The notes under the pieces were generated by a model, which saw only the letters and a program-made list of their open reading frames with translations, had not been told where the DNA came from and searched no databases. From Pseudaquidulcibacter saccharophilus (GTDB lineage Bacteria; Pseudomonadota; Alphaproteobacteria; Caulobacterales; Aquidulcibacteraceae), in the NCBI RefSeq assembly GCF_019455445.1, contig NZ_JAHWUS010000008.1:1-40682 (forward strand): DNA of 40,682 nucleotides, written 5' to 3'. This document shows, in pieces, positions 7,948 through 17,897 of this stretch (its first letter is position 1; the number at the start of each line of letters is the position of its first letter). Position numbers and translations under genes: made by a program.

Positions 7948-9162
7948 TTATTTATTATTTGCTTTTTTCCATTCATCATATGCCTTCATCACATTTGAAT
8001 ATGATGTGTTATACCATGAATAGCCATTGCGCCTTTCAAGACTTAGGTCATATACGTTATCGTGGATGGTTTTATCCCTATCGCCAAACAATGGCTGGTT
8101 GCTTGTGATATCATAATACCTTGCTAATAAAGGTTTTGCGCCGATTGCATCAATTAATTCTTTATTGCCTGTTTGGTTGCTTTTTTCCCACTTCTTGTTT
8201 TCAATTTTGTTGGCATCAAAATATTCTATGCCAGAAATAATTGCGTCTTTAATATCCTTTGAAGGGTTTTGTATCTTCATAAGGTAAAGCAATATATTGG
8301 CGCTTTCACCGCTTGCAAGGGACGTCATTTCAAAATTTCTTGCTGAACATGGCAGAAGAGTAAGCGGGTCATATTGCTGCGCCCATATTGTTTTTTTGCC
8401 ATTCACCTTGACTTGCAGTGAAACTAATAAAGATAGCGCTTTTTGTTGCGCAGTTTTTGCCTGTTCACGAGTTTTGGTGGAAATTTGTGCAAAACCATCT
8501 TTGCCATCTGCAATATCACCAAGTATCTTAATGGTATTAAGCATTGCATCATCATTAAGAGTAACAGCATCGTGATACCAACCACGAAGTGGATACATTT
8601 GCGGATAGCCGCCATTGGGATATTGCGATTTGATAAGGAACTTTGCGCCATTTTCCAGTGCGTTTATAATTTGTGGTTTGTACTCATCCGGTGCGTTAGA
8701 ATAGGCATGCGAAAGAAATTTTAGTTCTTCATAGGTTGCATCGTTGTCTATGGTTGCTTCATAACTTCCTTCTGGTGAATAGGCATACCCATTTTGGCGG
8801 ATAATATTGCGCGGTAATGCCTTGTACCAACCACCAGATGGCATTTGAAAGCTAAGGATTGATAATAGTTTGGTGTTTTCGGTTGCCGTTGATGAGGATA
8901 AATTTGCTATTGGTAACAGTTTGTTTTGCCCAGAAAGAATTTGTTTGTCGAATATGGCTTTGTCCTGCTCTCTTTGGGCATCGCTTTGGGCTATATATTC
9001 ATGCCATTCTTTCTCGTTTATCGGATGGGACGATGAAACCAGGGCATCACTAAGCGGGACTGCAGGGATAAATTTTCCAACAATTTCTGCATTTGCAATC
9101 CCGAAAGATAGAAAATAAAAAATGGCTGAGTTCGCAAATAATTTTGAAACAGAATTTTTCAT
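7948..9162 (-). CDS. Pectate lyase, polysaccharide lyase family 10
   Basis: A 404-residue secreted enzyme that cleaves polygalacturonate by beta-elimination, giving unsaturated oligogalacturonides. A signal peptide spans roughly residues 1-25 (ending SFGIANA). PL10 features are the GGWYKALP opening, IDNDATYEELKFL, YPNGGYPQMYPLRGWYHDAVTLNDDAM, and a CSARNFEMTSLASGESANI block. GAGGGA precedes the ATG. It is probably the last gene of the uxaA-uxuB-PL1-PL10 transcription unit and hence under the GACACCGGTGTC operator. Confidence 0.9.
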   Translation of the reverse strand: MKNSVSKLFANSAIFYFLSFGIANAEIVGKFIPAVPLSDALVSSSHPINEKEWHEYIAQSDAQREQDKAIFDKQILSGQNKLLPIANLSSSTATENTKLLSILSFQMPSGGWYKALPRNIIRQNGYAYSPEGSYEATIDNDATYEELKFLSHAYSNAPDEYKPQIINALENGAKFLIKSQYPNGGYPQMYPLRGWYHDAVTLNDDAMLNTIKILGDIADGKDGFAQISTKTREQAKTAQQKALSLLVSLQVKVNGKKTIWAQQYDPLTLLPCSARNFEMTSLASGESANILLYLMKIQNPSKDIKDAIISGIEYFDANKIENKKWEKSNQTGNKELIDAIGAKPLLARYYDITSNQPLFGDRDKTIHDNVYDLSLERRNGYSWYNTSYSNVMKAYDEWKKANNK

Positions 9163-9203
9163 TTCTATCCCTCGGTTTTACATTCTTATGGATGTTTTAT
9201 AAT

Positions 9204-10562
9204 TTAATGCTCTTGCGATGAATGCGAAAATAAGCTTTGCCAACCTGCCTTTGGTGACATGTCATCAAGATTCCAGTCACTTTCGACAAAGGCCTTGGTG
9301 GTTGGCGCATATTTTGGATAACCAATGTAATTTTGGCTTTGGCTGTCAATAATTCCGCCGCGCCCCTCAACCACATCTGATAAGATTTTGAAATCAACTG
9401 GGTCTCTTGCCCATGGTCGCGCACCCACTGAAAGATAAATTTCTCTTTCGAGTAATGAAGCCGGAATGGTTTTTACATCGGGGGTTATATATGGCGTTTT
9501 TGCTGGGATAATTTCTGCACGTCCTGTGGTGTAACGACCGGTTTGTGCCACTGGTTTACCTTCAAAATCTTGGGCAATATTGTCTTTAAGGTATAATTCA
9601 ACATCACCATCTCCACCAACGCTAAATAATGGGGTGTCTGGGCGGGTATTTGGCCCTTGGCGATAGACATTGCCAATAAGGGTTACTTTTCCAGTTTGGT
9701 ACGGCACATTTTCCCATTCGTGCGCTACAAGGTTATAATGGATTGCTTTTTGCCCTGGGTTGTAAATTAAATTATTGATTTCAGCCCCATGCGAACCACC
9801 TTTCCATAGAGCATTTCTTTCCATGTTTGAGGCATAAACATTGCCATAAAGCAAAATACCGGTGGTGTTATCATGCATAAGGCCGCCTTTTGAATGTTCA
9901 CCTTTGGGATGGTTGGCGTTGGCAAGGCCTTCAAAGATTAAATTGTTTGAATAGGTGATATTGTGCGAAGTATTTTGCCGCCATTCATTCACATTCGCAC
10001 CCTTAAAGCGTTTGCCAGATGCCGACAGGTTTTCATCGGTTCCCCATGAAAAAGAACAATGATCAATGATCACATTATATGCCCCAACAGTTGAAAAGGC
10101 ATCGTCATCACCGCCAGACATTTTTGCCTTTCCTATATCTCCTGGGCGAAACATAACGTGCTGTATAATTACATCATGGGTTCCGGTTGCATTGGTTTCA
10201 CCGCGAATAACGGTTATTCCTGGGTTTGGTGCGGTTTGTCCTGCAATTGTGATATATGGGTTTCGGATTGAAAGGTTTTTATCGCCAAGATCAATCACCC
10301 CACCAACTTCAAAAACAACGATGCGCGGGCCTTCTGCATCTATGGCTTCACGCAAGGATCCAGGACCAGAGCTATTAAGGTTTGTAACCTTTATAATTCG
10401 GCCACCTTTGCCGCCTTTGGTATCTTTTGCCCACGCTGTAAAGTCATAGGTAGAGCGGTTTAATTTATAGGTTTGTGGGGCCTCTTTGGCAAATGCCGTT
10501 GAACTAACTGGAAGTGACCCCAATAGGCAAATTGCGGCTATATATTTTTTAAAAGGCTTCAA
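9204..10562 (-). CDS. Pectate lyase, polysaccharide lyase family 1
   Basis: A secreted parallel-beta-helix pectate lyase of about 452 residues. A signal peptide (hydrophobic run ending SSTAFA) is followed by SGPGSLREAI, PYITIAGQTAPNPGI and VIIDHCSFSWGTDENLS, the last being the VWIDH-type motif of PL1 lyases. I prefer a TTG start at 10562, because GGAGG sits just upstream inside the first codons of the longer frame (ATG at 10574), and the TTG start gives a cleaner signal peptide. The 5' end overlaps the 3' end of the uxuB-like gene. It acts upstream of the Kdu and Uxa enzymes. Confidence 0.88.
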   Translation of the reverse strand: MKPFKKYIAAICLLGSLPVSSTAFAKEAPQTYKLNRSTYDFTAWAKDTKGGKGGRIIKVTNLNSSGPGSLREAIDAEGPRIVVFEVGGVIDLGDKNLSIRNPYITIAGQTAPNPGITVIRGETNATGTHDVIIQHVMFRPGDIGKAKMSGGDDDAFSTVGAYNVIIDHCSFSWGTDENLSASGKRFKGANVNEWRQNTSHNITYSNNLIFEGLANANHPKGEHSKGGLMHDNTTGILLYGNVYASNMERNALWKGGSHGAEINNLIYNPGQKAIHYNLVAHEWENVPYQTGKVTLIGNVYRQGPNTRPDTPLFSVGGDGDVELYLKDNIAQDFEGKPVAQTGRYTTGRAEIIPAKTPYITPDVKTIPASLLEREIYLSVGARPWARDPVDFKILSDVVEGRGGIIDSQSQNYIGYPKYAPTTKAFVESDWNLDDMSPKAGWQSLFSHSSQEH

Positions 10563-11979
10563 TGTTTCCTCCATTTTCTGCTTTTATAATTTTATTATAT
10601 TGTTGTTTTACTTCGTTGATAAAGGTTTGGTTTTTTTCCAAATCAGCATCAAAAATCATTTCTAATGATAAGAAGCCGTCAATATCATTTGCTTTATCTT
10701 TTGCTTTTTTCGCAATTTCCATAAGGATTTTTGCCATTGGGTCGGTAATTTCCTTACCCTGCCTTGTCATCCTTATAATAAAGCGACACCATGCGGCAAT
10801 CCCAAGTGACAAATATGAAATGTTGGCATTATCTTTCAGATTTTGTCTGATTGATGGCAATAAGCGAAAGCCAATTTTCTGTGATCCGTCCCATGCAATC
10901 TGCGCGAGTTTATGTTGCACCACTGGATTTTTGAAGCGGGCAATAATGTCATTTGCATAAGTTGTGACATCAATATTCCCGACATTTTTTAAAGACGGTA
11001 TGATGTTTTTGAAAATTAAATCATGCACCAATTTTTCAAGCATTGGGTTTGCCATTGCCTGCGCAACAGTTTCAAAGCCAAGGCACCAACCCAAATAGGC
11101 AAGTGTTGAATGAGCGCCATTTAATATTCTTAGCTTTACTTGTTCAAACGCTGCAACATTATCAGTTAGAATTACGCCAACCTTTTCCCAAGGCACATTC
11201 TTATGTCCGTCATAGGTTTCAATGACCCATTGCGTAAATTCTTCGCGCCAAACCGCAGCATTATCTTTGTATCCATATTCATCTTCAATCTGGCTAAATA
11301 GAGCATTGTCAGATTTTGGGGTAATGCTATCAACCATGGTGGATGGTGCTACAAGATTGTCCATTATATATTTTGCAAAATCAGTATCAATTTTTTGTGC
11401 AAAATCGCAAAGGGCATTTTTAACCTTTTTTCCATTTTCGCTAAGGTTATCGCAAGGGATAATCACGAATGGTGGCGTCGCGTTTTTATAGCGTCTCAAC
11501 AGGCCATTTATAACATAACCAATATAGGTTCTGGGGTTATCAAGGTTTTCTAAATCGTGTTTTATTCCTTCATTGTCCCAATCAAGTTTACCATCATTTT
11601 TAATGCAATAACCTTTTTCTGTTATGGTGGAGGTTATGATTTTGATTTCAGGGTTTTGAAGCAAATCAAAAATCTTGCTTTTATTAGGTGGTGCATAAAT
11701 CGCATCTTTTATCGATGCGATAATGTGGTTTTTGCTATTTTCGCCAAGTTCTTTGATGGTGAATAGATTATCTTGATTTTCAAGGCTTTTGATAGTGTCT
11801 TCTGAATTTAGAGCAATTTCAACAATGCCGAAATCAGGCGTAATAGCGTTCAATAAATCAATATAATAACATTGATGCGCGCGGTGAAATGCCCCCGGGC
11901 CAAAATGCACAATTGATGCCTTTAAATTGTTTCGGTTAAAGGCTGGTGTTTTGATATGGCTTTGGGATAAAATACTCAT
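10549..11979 (-). CDS. uxuB: UxuB-like hexuronate (fructuronate/tagaturonate) reductase
   Basis: A 476-residue NAD-dependent polyol dehydrogenase of the mannitol dehydrogenase family. The N-terminal IVHFGPGAFHRAHQ motif is UxuB-like (D-mannonate oxidoreductase), and the mid-region LRILNGAHSTLAYLG segment is family-typical. It starts inside an ATGA overlap with uxaA. Because the partner is altronate dehydratase and no mannonate dehydratase UxuA is present in the window, the pathway position is that of tagaturonate reductase (UxaB). Either the substrate has shifted or a distant UxuA exists. The family call is safe; the substrate is not. Confidence 0.85.
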   Translation of the reverse strand: MSILSQSHIKTPAFNRNNLKASIVHFGPGAFHRAHQCYYIDLLNAITPDFGIVEIALNSEDTIKSLENQDNLFTIKELGENSKNHIIASIKDAIYAPPNKSKIFDLLQNPEIKIITSTITEKGYCIKNDGKLDWDNEGIKHDLENLDNPRTYIGYVINGLLRRYKNATPPFVIIPCDNLSENGKKVKNALCDFAQKIDTDFAKYIMDNLVAPSTMVDSITPKSDNALFSQIEDEYGYKDNAAVWREEFTQWVIETYDGHKNVPWEKVGVILTDNVAAFEQVKLRILNGAHSTLAYLGWCLGFETVAQAMANPMLEKLVHDLIFKNIIPSLKNVGNIDVTTYANDIIARFKNPVVQHKLAQIAWDGSQKIGFRLLPSIRQNLKDNANISYLSLGIAAWCRFIIRMTRQGKEITDPMAKILMEIAKKAKDKANDIDGFLSLEMIFDADLEKNQTFINEVKQQYNKIIKAENGGNIEAF

Positions 11980-13448
11980 AATGTTACCCCATTTTTCCAG
12001 ATTGCGATTTCACGCTCATCATTGATTTCATTTTTGCTTGGTTTGCCATTGGCGGTTTGAATTATTAAATCCATCAATTCATCAGCAAGGGAATTAAAAT
12101 CACCACTTTGCACAATTTTCCCGGCATCAAAATCAATCCAATTTGGCTTGCGCTCCGCAAGTGCAGTATTTGAAGCGATTTTCAAAGTTGGAACCGGAAA
12201 ACCCATTGGCGTGCCGCGTCCGGTCGTAAATAGGATTATATGTGCACCCGCCGCCGCAAATGCAGTTGATGAAATGCCGTCATTTCCCGGTGTGTAAACA
12301 ACATTCAAGCCAGCTTTATTAGTGCGTCCACCATAATTTATTAAATCAGTAATCGTTGCTTTTCCGGCCTTCTGAACAGCACCTAACGACTTTTCTTCAA
12401 GTGTAGTTATACCGCCATCTTTATTTCCCGGTGATGGGTTTTCATAAACTGCAATTTGATTTTTTGTAAAATATTCTTTGAAGTTTCCGATTGTTTCTAA
12501 AAATTTGGCTTGCGTTTCTTTGGTTGCGCATCGTTGTAATAAGACTTGTTCTGCACCAAAAATTTCGGGGATTTCACCCATTATTATTGTGCCGTCGGCA
12601 TCATATATTCTCTCGCTAATATGACCGACAAGTGGGTTAGCGCTTAGTCCAGACATTCCGTCTGAACCACCGCATTTAACGGCAATTTTCAATGACGACA
12701 ATGGTGCAGGGGTTCTTTGCAGCTGCGCCATTTCATGTTTCCATTTGGTGATATGGTTTAATGCGACCTCAAGTTCATCTGCCACTTCTTGTGCTTTAAA
12801 GAATAGTGTTTTTTCTTGTGCGAACTTTGGCAGGGCTTCTATTATTTTGCTGCCCTGATTATTCTCGCATCCAAGCCCAACTAATAAAATGCGGTAGGCG
12901 TTGGGGTGGCAAATTAAAGATGTAAGCAAATTTTTGATATTACCTAAATCATCGGATAATTGCGAACAGCCAAATTGATGCGCAAAAACATGGATCTTTC
13001 CGTCTAATTCAGGATGGCTTTTTGTTGCCTGAAGCCCAATTTTTTTACAAATATTGGCAACGCAGCCAACCGTTGGGATAATCCAAATTTCGTTACGTAT
13101 GCCAAAACTGCCATCATCTCGTTGATAGCCCATAAAACTAATTTGTGGGCTGTTATTTGATGGCGTTCTATTATCTATTTTTGGAATTATAGAGGCAATA
13201 CTTCCGTCAAGATTAGATCGACAATTATGGACATGAACATGTTCGCCCGGCATTATGTTTTGTGTCGCAACCCCAATTGGGTAGCCATATTTTATAATTG
13301 CATCACCAGCATTTATTTCACAAATTGCAACCTTATGACCACGACTAATTGGTGAGCTTAAATCAAGATGAAAATTATCGCATGATAATTGTCCCGCTTT
13401 GATGTCTTCAAGCGCAACAACAACATTATCAGTGGCGTTTATTTTCAT
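11976..13448 (-). CDS. uxaA: Altronate dehydratase
   Basis: Converts D-altronate to 2-keto-3-deoxygluconate in galacturonate breakdown. The protein of about 490 residues has the N-terminal SAF-like domain (INATDNVVVAL, RGHKVAICEI, EHVHVHNCR) and the large C-terminal dehydratase domain with CGGSDGMSGLSANP and a GRGTPMGFPVPTLKIASN segment. The ATG at 13448 gives a start that aligns with known UxaA; an ATG at 13460 is an alternative. First gene of a four-gene operon. A perfect operator palindrome lies 37 bases upstream. Confidence 0.92.
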   Translation of the reverse strand: MKINATDNVVVALEDIKAGQLSCDNFHLDLSSPISRGHKVAICEINAGDAIIKYGYPIGVATQNIMPGEHVHVHNCRSNLDGSIASIIPKIDNRTPSNNSPQISFMGYQRDDGSFGIRNEIWIIPTVGCVANICKKIGLQATKSHPELDGKIHVFAHQFGCSQLSDDLGNIKNLLTSLICHPNAYRILLVGLGCENNQGSKIIEALPKFAQEKTLFFKAQEVADELEVALNHITKWKHEMAQLQRTPAPLSSLKIAVKCGGSDGMSGLSANPLVGHISERIYDADGTIIMGEIPEIFGAEQVLLQRCATKETQAKFLETIGNFKEYFTKNQIAVYENPSPGNKDGGITTLEEKSLGAVQKAGKATITDLINYGGRTNKAGLNVVYTPGNDGISSTAFAAAGAHIILFTTGRGTPMGFPVPTLKIASNTALAERKPNWIDFDAGKIVQSGDFNSLADELMDLIIQTANGKPSKNEINDEREIAIWKNGVTL

Positions 13449-13484
13449 TATTTTACGCAATTTAGCAATTTTCCTCTTTATTAA

Positions 13485-13496
13485 GACACCGGTGTC
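13485..13496. promoter_or_regulatory. Operator palindrome upstream of uxaA and lacI-type gene
   Basis: Perfect 12-base palindrome GACACCGGTGTC between the divergent uxaA and LacI-family genes. Identical copies precede uxaC, the TonB receptor and the MFS operon. Probably repression of the uxaA operon and possibly autoregulation. Confidence 0.8.
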
Positions 13497-13571
13497 ATAT
13501 AATAGTGAATGAATGATTGCAAGTTAAATTTATTTTGCTAATAAAAATATATAAACCAAAGAAATGCTAAG

Positions 13572-14666
13572 ATGTGCGCTGAATCTGTTAATTCTCAGGA
13601 TATTATAACTGCTGACATTGTCAAAAAAATTGACAGATTATTATCTTCTAAAAAGAAGGTAACAATTAACGATGTTGCTGACGTTGCCGACGTATCTAAG
13701 AAAACGGTGTCACGAATTATCAATGATTCCCAAAATGTGAAGGATGAAACCCGAAAACTTGTAAAAGAAGTAATTAGGCTTTTGCATTATACACCAGATC
13801 CGCAGGCGCGCGCGCTTGCATCGCGCAAATCATTTTTGGTGGGCTTGGTTTATGATAACCCCAATGCGCAATATGTCGTTAATATGCAAATGGGGATTTT
13901 AGACTATTTGCGCTCTAATGGGCGCGAACTTGTGGTTCACCCGTGTGACAGAAATAACGAAAATTTAGTCGATGAAATTCGTGACTTTGTAGAACGCCAA
14001 AAACTTAGTGGGGTAATATTATTACCACCTCTTGCGGAAGATAAGCGCCTCATAAATCTTATGATAGAGCTTGATGTGCCGTATGTTCGCATTACCGCGC
14101 GTCGTGGCAATCTTACCGAGCCGCCACTTATCGGGGCGCAAGTAATTTCAATTGACCGTGTTGGTTGCGAGGCCGCTGGAAACCATCTTGCGAGGGCCGG
14201 ACATAAAAATATTGGTTATATTGGCGGTAATCTTTTATATCCATCAGCGCATGAAAGGCGGGCGGGTTTTGAGGCCGGTCTTTTGTCAGAAGGGGTGAAA
14301 ATCAACCCGCAGTTTGATGAACCGGGTGATTATTCGTTCGAAACCGGATATCTTGCGGCGCTTAAAATATTAAAGCAGCATAATCGCCCAACTGCAATAA
14401 TTGCCTGTAATGATGAAATGGCTGCGGGTGTTTATAAGGCTGCATATGAGTTAAATATTGCAATTCCTAATGAATTAAGTGTGGTGGGGTTTGACGATGC
14501 TCCGCTTTCAGCGCGCTTAACGCCACCTTTGACAACAGTGCGATTGCCAACCCGTGATATGGGGCGCAATGCGGCGCAAATGCTTGTTGAAATTGATAAT
14601 AAAGGCTTGGTGGAGATGGTGTTCCCGTCTGATTTGATAGTTCGTGGTTCAACCAAGGGATTTTGA
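13572..14666 (+). CDS. LacI-family transcriptional regulator of the pectin locus
   Basis: A 364-residue repressor. An unusual N-terminal extension of about 30 residues precedes the LacI helix-turn-helix (VTINDVADVADVSKKTVSRI, residues about 34-53) and hinge helix (PQARALASRKS). The periplasmic-binding-protein-like sensor domain follows (LVGLVYDNPN, GYIGGNL, PTAIIACNDEMAAGVY, VVGFDDAPLSARLTPPLTTV). It lies between the divergent uxaA operon and uxaC operon, in the centre of the genes carrying GACACCGGTGTC. That is the expected palindrome type for a LacI dimer. The effector is unknown; a uronate intermediate such as 2-keto-3-deoxygluconate is the natural guess. Confidence 0.92.
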   Translation: MCAESVNSQDIITADIVKKIDRLLSSKKKVTINDVADVADVSKKTVSRIINDSQNVKDETRKLVKEVIRLLHYTPDPQARALASRKSFLVGLVYDNPNAQYVVNMQMGILDYLRSNGRELVVHPCDRNNENLVDEIRDFVERQKLSGVILLPPLAEDKRLINLMIELDVPYVRITARRGNLTEPPLIGAQVISIDRVGCEAAGNHLARAGHKNIGYIGGNLLYPSAHERRAGFEAGLLSEGVKINPQFDEPGDYSFETGYLAALKILKQHNRPTAIIACNDEMAAGVYKAAYELNIAIPNELSVVGFDDAPLSARLTPPLTTVRLPTRDMGRNAAQMLVEIDNKGLVEMVFPSDLIVRGSTKGF

Positions 14667-14780
14667 TAATTTGCATTGAATGCATGCAATTGTCTCTTGT
14701 TTTTTAGGTTGTGCATTTAAGTAATTCACTGAAATGAAACGATTTTTAAAAATTTCTGCGATTTAATGAAAAAAGTAAAT

Positions 14781-14792
14781 GACACCGGTGTC
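14781..14792. promoter_or_regulatory. Operator palindrome upstream of uxaC
   Basis: Perfect GACACCGGTGTC, 45 bases before the uxaC ATG and followed by an AT-rich stretch containing TATTGTAAT, a plausible -10. The remainder of 14667-14837 shows nothing else recognisable. Confidence 0.8.
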
Positions 14793-14837
14793 TTTTTATT
14801 GTAATGCTGGTAAAAATAAATAAGGGAGTTGGTTTTA

Positions 14838-16259
14838 ATGTCGTTGCAATCTGCAAAGCTCATACATAATTCAGATAGGTTATTTCCGTCTGATGTTGGT
14901 GTGCGGGCAATTGCGCGTGAATTATTTACCCTTGTTGAAAAGCTACCTATTATTTCGCCGCATGGTCACACTGACCCATCTTGGTTTTCTTTGAATGAAA
15001 ACTTTGCCAATGCCACAGAATTATTTATATCGCCCGATCATTATGTTTACCGTATGTTATATTCACAAGGTATTGGCCTTGATGAATTGTGCGTTCCAAA
15101 GCATGGGGTTTATCCAAAAACTGATAGGCGCGCTGCGTGGCGCATTTTCGCGGAAAATTTTTATACATTACGCGGTACACCATCATATATGTGGTTAAAT
15201 CATGTATTTTCAGAAGTATTTGGATTTGATATTCTTTTAAATAAACAAAGTGCGGATTTGTACTATGATAAGATAAATGATGCGCTTGCAACGGATGAAT
15301 TTAAACCGCGTGCGTTGTTTGAACGCTTTAATATCGAGGTTCTTGCAACAACTGAATCGCCAATTGATACGCTTGAATATCATAAAGCCATTCGTGAAAG
15401 TGATTGGTCTGGAAATGTTATTACCGCATATCGCCCTGATAATGTAATCGATCCAGAGTTTGAAGGATTTCAAAAAAATCTGGAAATTATGTCGTCATTA
15501 AGTGGTGAAGACTGCTTTAGCTATAAGGGTTATATTAAGGCGCATCAGAAACGACGTGCTTTTTTTAAATCTATGGGTGCAACCTCAACCGATCATGGTC
15601 ACCCAGCTGCCAAGACTGTAAAACTAAGTAGTTCGCGTGCCGAAGCTTTGTTTGAAAAAATTATTTCGTGTCATTTTGATGCGGTTGATGCCGAAGTTTT
15701 CCGTGGGCATATGTTGTGTGAAATGGCGCGTATGTCATTAGAAGATGGTTTGGTGATGCAAATTCATCCGGGCGCATACCGCAATCATAATAAAAAGATA
15801 TTTGATAAATATGGCCGTGATAAAGGGGCGGATGTTCCATCTGTTACAGAATATGTTCAAAATCTAAAACCACTTTTAGATTTGTATGGCAATGAAAAAG
15901 ATTTAACCATAATTTTGTTTACCCTTGATGAGACGAACTATGCCCGTGAAATCGCACCACTTGCGGGGCATTATCCAGCATTGAAAATCGGCCCCGCGTG
16001 GTGGTTCAATGATAGCCCAGAGGGGATGCAGCGTTTCCGCGAAACTATTACACCAATAGCGGGCTTCTATAATACCATTGGATTTAATGACGATACAAGG
16101 GCGTTTTTATCAATACCGGCACGTCATGATATGGCGCGCCGCATGGATGCAAGCTTCCTTGCCAATCTTGTCGCGCAACATCGCCTAACAATTGATGAAG
16201 CATCCGAAATTGTTGTGGATCTTGCGTATAAATTACCGAAATTAGCTTATAAATTATAG
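14838..16259 (+). CDS. uxaC: Glucuronate/galacturonate isomerase
   Basis: A 473-residue amidohydrolase-fold isomerase converting D-galacturonate to D-tagaturonate (or glucuronate to fructuronate). It shows the N-terminal metal motif ISPHGHTDP, SYMWLNHVF, the TTESPIDTLEYH segment and GPAWWFNDSPEGM with a following GFNDDTRAFLSIPARHDMARR block, all typical of UxaC. The ATG at 14838 has a GGGAG element at a good distance, so the TTG three codons earlier is rejected. It is the first gene of uxaC-kduI-kduD-hydratase, with tight spacing throughout. Confidence 0.95.
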   Translation: MSLQSAKLIHNSDRLFPSDVGVRAIARELFTLVEKLPIISPHGHTDPSWFSLNENFANATELFISPDHYVYRMLYSQGIGLDELCVPKHGVYPKTDRRAAWRIFAENFYTLRGTPSYMWLNHVFSEVFGFDILLNKQSADLYYDKINDALATDEFKPRALFERFNIEVLATTESPIDTLEYHKAIRESDWSGNVITAYRPDNVIDPEFEGFQKNLEIMSSLSGEDCFSYKGYIKAHQKRRAFFKSMGATSTDHGHPAAKTVKLSSSRAEALFEKIISCHFDAVDAEVFRGHMLCEMARMSLEDGLVMQIHPGAYRNHNKKIFDKYGRDKGADVPSVTEYVQNLKPLLDLYGNEKDLTIILFTLDETNYAREIAPLAGHYPALKIGPAWWFNDSPEGMQRFRETITPIAGFYNTIGFNDDTRAFLSIPARHDMARRMDASFLANLVAQHRLTIDEASEIVVDLAYKLPKLAYKL

Positions 16260-16268
16260 GACAATAAA

Positions 16269-17132
16269 ATGTGCAATAACTCAATATATAATAAGACTTA
16301 TCACGCAACTCATCCTGACATGATGCAAAATGCCGATAATCAGGATTTACGTGATAAATACTTGTTGGAAAAAATGTTTGAGGATGAAAAAGTCGTCCTA
16401 AATTATACCCATTTTGAAAGATTTGTGATTGGTGGTGCCTCACCGGTATCACAAGAAGTGCTTCTTCCCCGCCAAACCGAGCCTGCATCAGCCGCAGGGA
16501 AATCATTCCTTGAGCGCCGTGAACTTGGCGTAATTAATGTTGGTGCAGGCAATGGTAAGGTGAAGGTTGACGGTGTTGAATATGTTTTGACACCGAAAGA
16601 CGGTCTTTATATTCCAATGGGCGTTGAAGAAGTTATTTTTACGTCTGATGACGCAAATAATCCTGCGAAATATTATCTTGCATCTACCCCTGCACATCAT
16701 GCCTATGAGGTGAAGCACATTTCAATTGCCCAGGCCGTTCCATTGCAACGTGGCGCGCTTGAAACCTCTAATGAACGGACGATTTACCAATATATTGTTC
16801 CATCAACTGTAAAATCATGCCAGCTTTTGTTGGGCCTAACCATGCTTAATACCGGTAGTGTTTGGAACACCATGCCACCGCATCTGCATGATCGCCGTTC
16901 AGAAGTATATTTCTATTTTAATCTTGGCGAAAATGATCGGGTTTTCCATTTTATGGGGGAGCCAGATAATTGCCGTCACATCGTAATGAAAAATAATCAG
17001 GCGGTGGTGTCGCCACCTTGGTCAATTCATATGGGATCTGGAACTTCAAATTACTCATTCATTTGGGCGATGGGTGGTGAAAACCTTGACTATACGGATA
17101 TGAACCAACTCGACATTTGCCAGCTTGCCTAA
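16269..17132 (+). CDS. kduI: 5-dehydro-4-deoxy-D-glucuronate isomerase
   Basis: A 287-residue cupin isomerase acting on 5-keto-4-deoxyuronate from unsaturated pectin fragments. Typical KduI parts are the YHATHPD opening, [24 protein letters not shown] and [16 protein letters not shown] with the metal-binding His/His/Glu set, and [25 protein letters not shown]. Length matches the family. AGGA precedes the ATG, ten bases after uxaC ends. It works directly with kduD downstream. Confidence 0.95.
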   Translation: MCNNSIYNKTYHATHPDMMQNADNQDLRDKYLLEKMFEDEKVVLNYTHFERFVIGGASPVSQEVLLPRQTEPASAAGKSFLERRELGVINVGAGNGKVKVDGVEYVLTPKDGLYIPMGVEEVIFTSDDANNPAKYYLASTPAHHAYEVKHISIAQAVPLQRGALETSNERTIYQYIVPSTVKSCQLLLGLTMLNTGSVWNTMPPHLHDRRSEVYFYFNLGENDRVFHFMGEPDNCRHIVMKNNQAVVSPPWSIHMGSGTSNYSFIWAMGGENLDYTDMNQLDICQLA

Positions 17133-17144
17133 CAGGGGGACGAA

Positions 17145-17897
17145 ATGAATTTATTTGATTTAAGTGGAAAGACGGCACTAGTAACTGGTGCAAATACTGG
17201 CCTTGGGCAGGGTATGGCGTTGGCATTGGCCTCTGCGGGGGCAGATATTGTTTCTGCTGGCGTATCTCCTGCGGATGATACGGGCGAAAAAGTAAAGGCA
17301 TTGGGACGTAAATTTATTGATGTCTCTGCTGATTTATCAAGCCTTGAGCCAGTGGAAAAAATTGTTGAAGCTGCCAAATCTGAATTTGGTAAAATTGATA
17401 TTTTGATTAATAACGCCGGACTTATTCGCCGCGAAGATTCCGTTAATTTCAGTGAGAAAGACTGGGATGACGTAATGAATGTTAATATCAAAGGTGCTTT
17501 CTTTTTATCACAGCGTGTTGGTCGCGAAATGATTGCTCAAGGTTATGGTAAGATTATCAATGTTGCCTCAATGCTTAGCTTTCAAGGTGGTATTCGTGTT
17601 CCTTCATATACCGCTTCTAAATCTGCGATTGCGGGTATTACCCGACTTTTGGCGAACGAATGGGCATCAAAAGGCATAAATATAAATGCAATTGCCCCTG
17701 GATATATGGCAACCGACAATACAGCTCAATTGCGTGATGATGAAAAACGTTCTTCTGAAATATTATCACGAATTCCTGCGGGGCGATGGGGCTTGCCATC
17801 TGATTTAGGTGGCGCAGTTATATTCCTTGCCTCGTCTGCTTCAGATTATGTGAATGGTGCAATTATTCCTGTTGACGGTGGATGGCTGGCGCGATGA
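17145..17897 (+). CDS. kduD: 2-dehydro-3-deoxy-D-gluconate 5-dehydrogenase
   Basis: A 250-residue short-chain dehydrogenase with every classical element: TGANTGLGQG cofactor motif near residue 14, NNAG, the active-site serine in INVASML, YTASK catalytic Tyr/Lys, and the C-terminal DGGWLAR typical of KduD. It interconverts 2,5-diketo-3-deoxygluconate and 2-keto-3-deoxygluconate. A strong GGGGGA site precedes the ATG. The 3' end overlaps the next gene. Confidence 0.95.
   Translation: MNLFDLSGKTALVTGANTGLGQGMALALASAGADIVSAGVSPADDTGEKVKALGRKFIDVSADLSSLEPVEKIVEAAKSEFGKIDILINNAGLIRREDSVNFSEKDWDDVMNVNIKGAFFLSQRVGREMIAQGYGKIINVASMLSFQGGIRVPSYTASKSAIAGITRLLANEWASKGININAIAPGYMATDNTAQLRDDEKRSSEILSRIPAGRWGLPSDLGGAVIFLASSASDYVNGAIIPVDGGWLAR

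Noticed and set aside
8297-9118. Several open frames opposite the PL10 gene
   Set aside because: They are shadows of a well-supported lyase gene, with no motifs or start signals.
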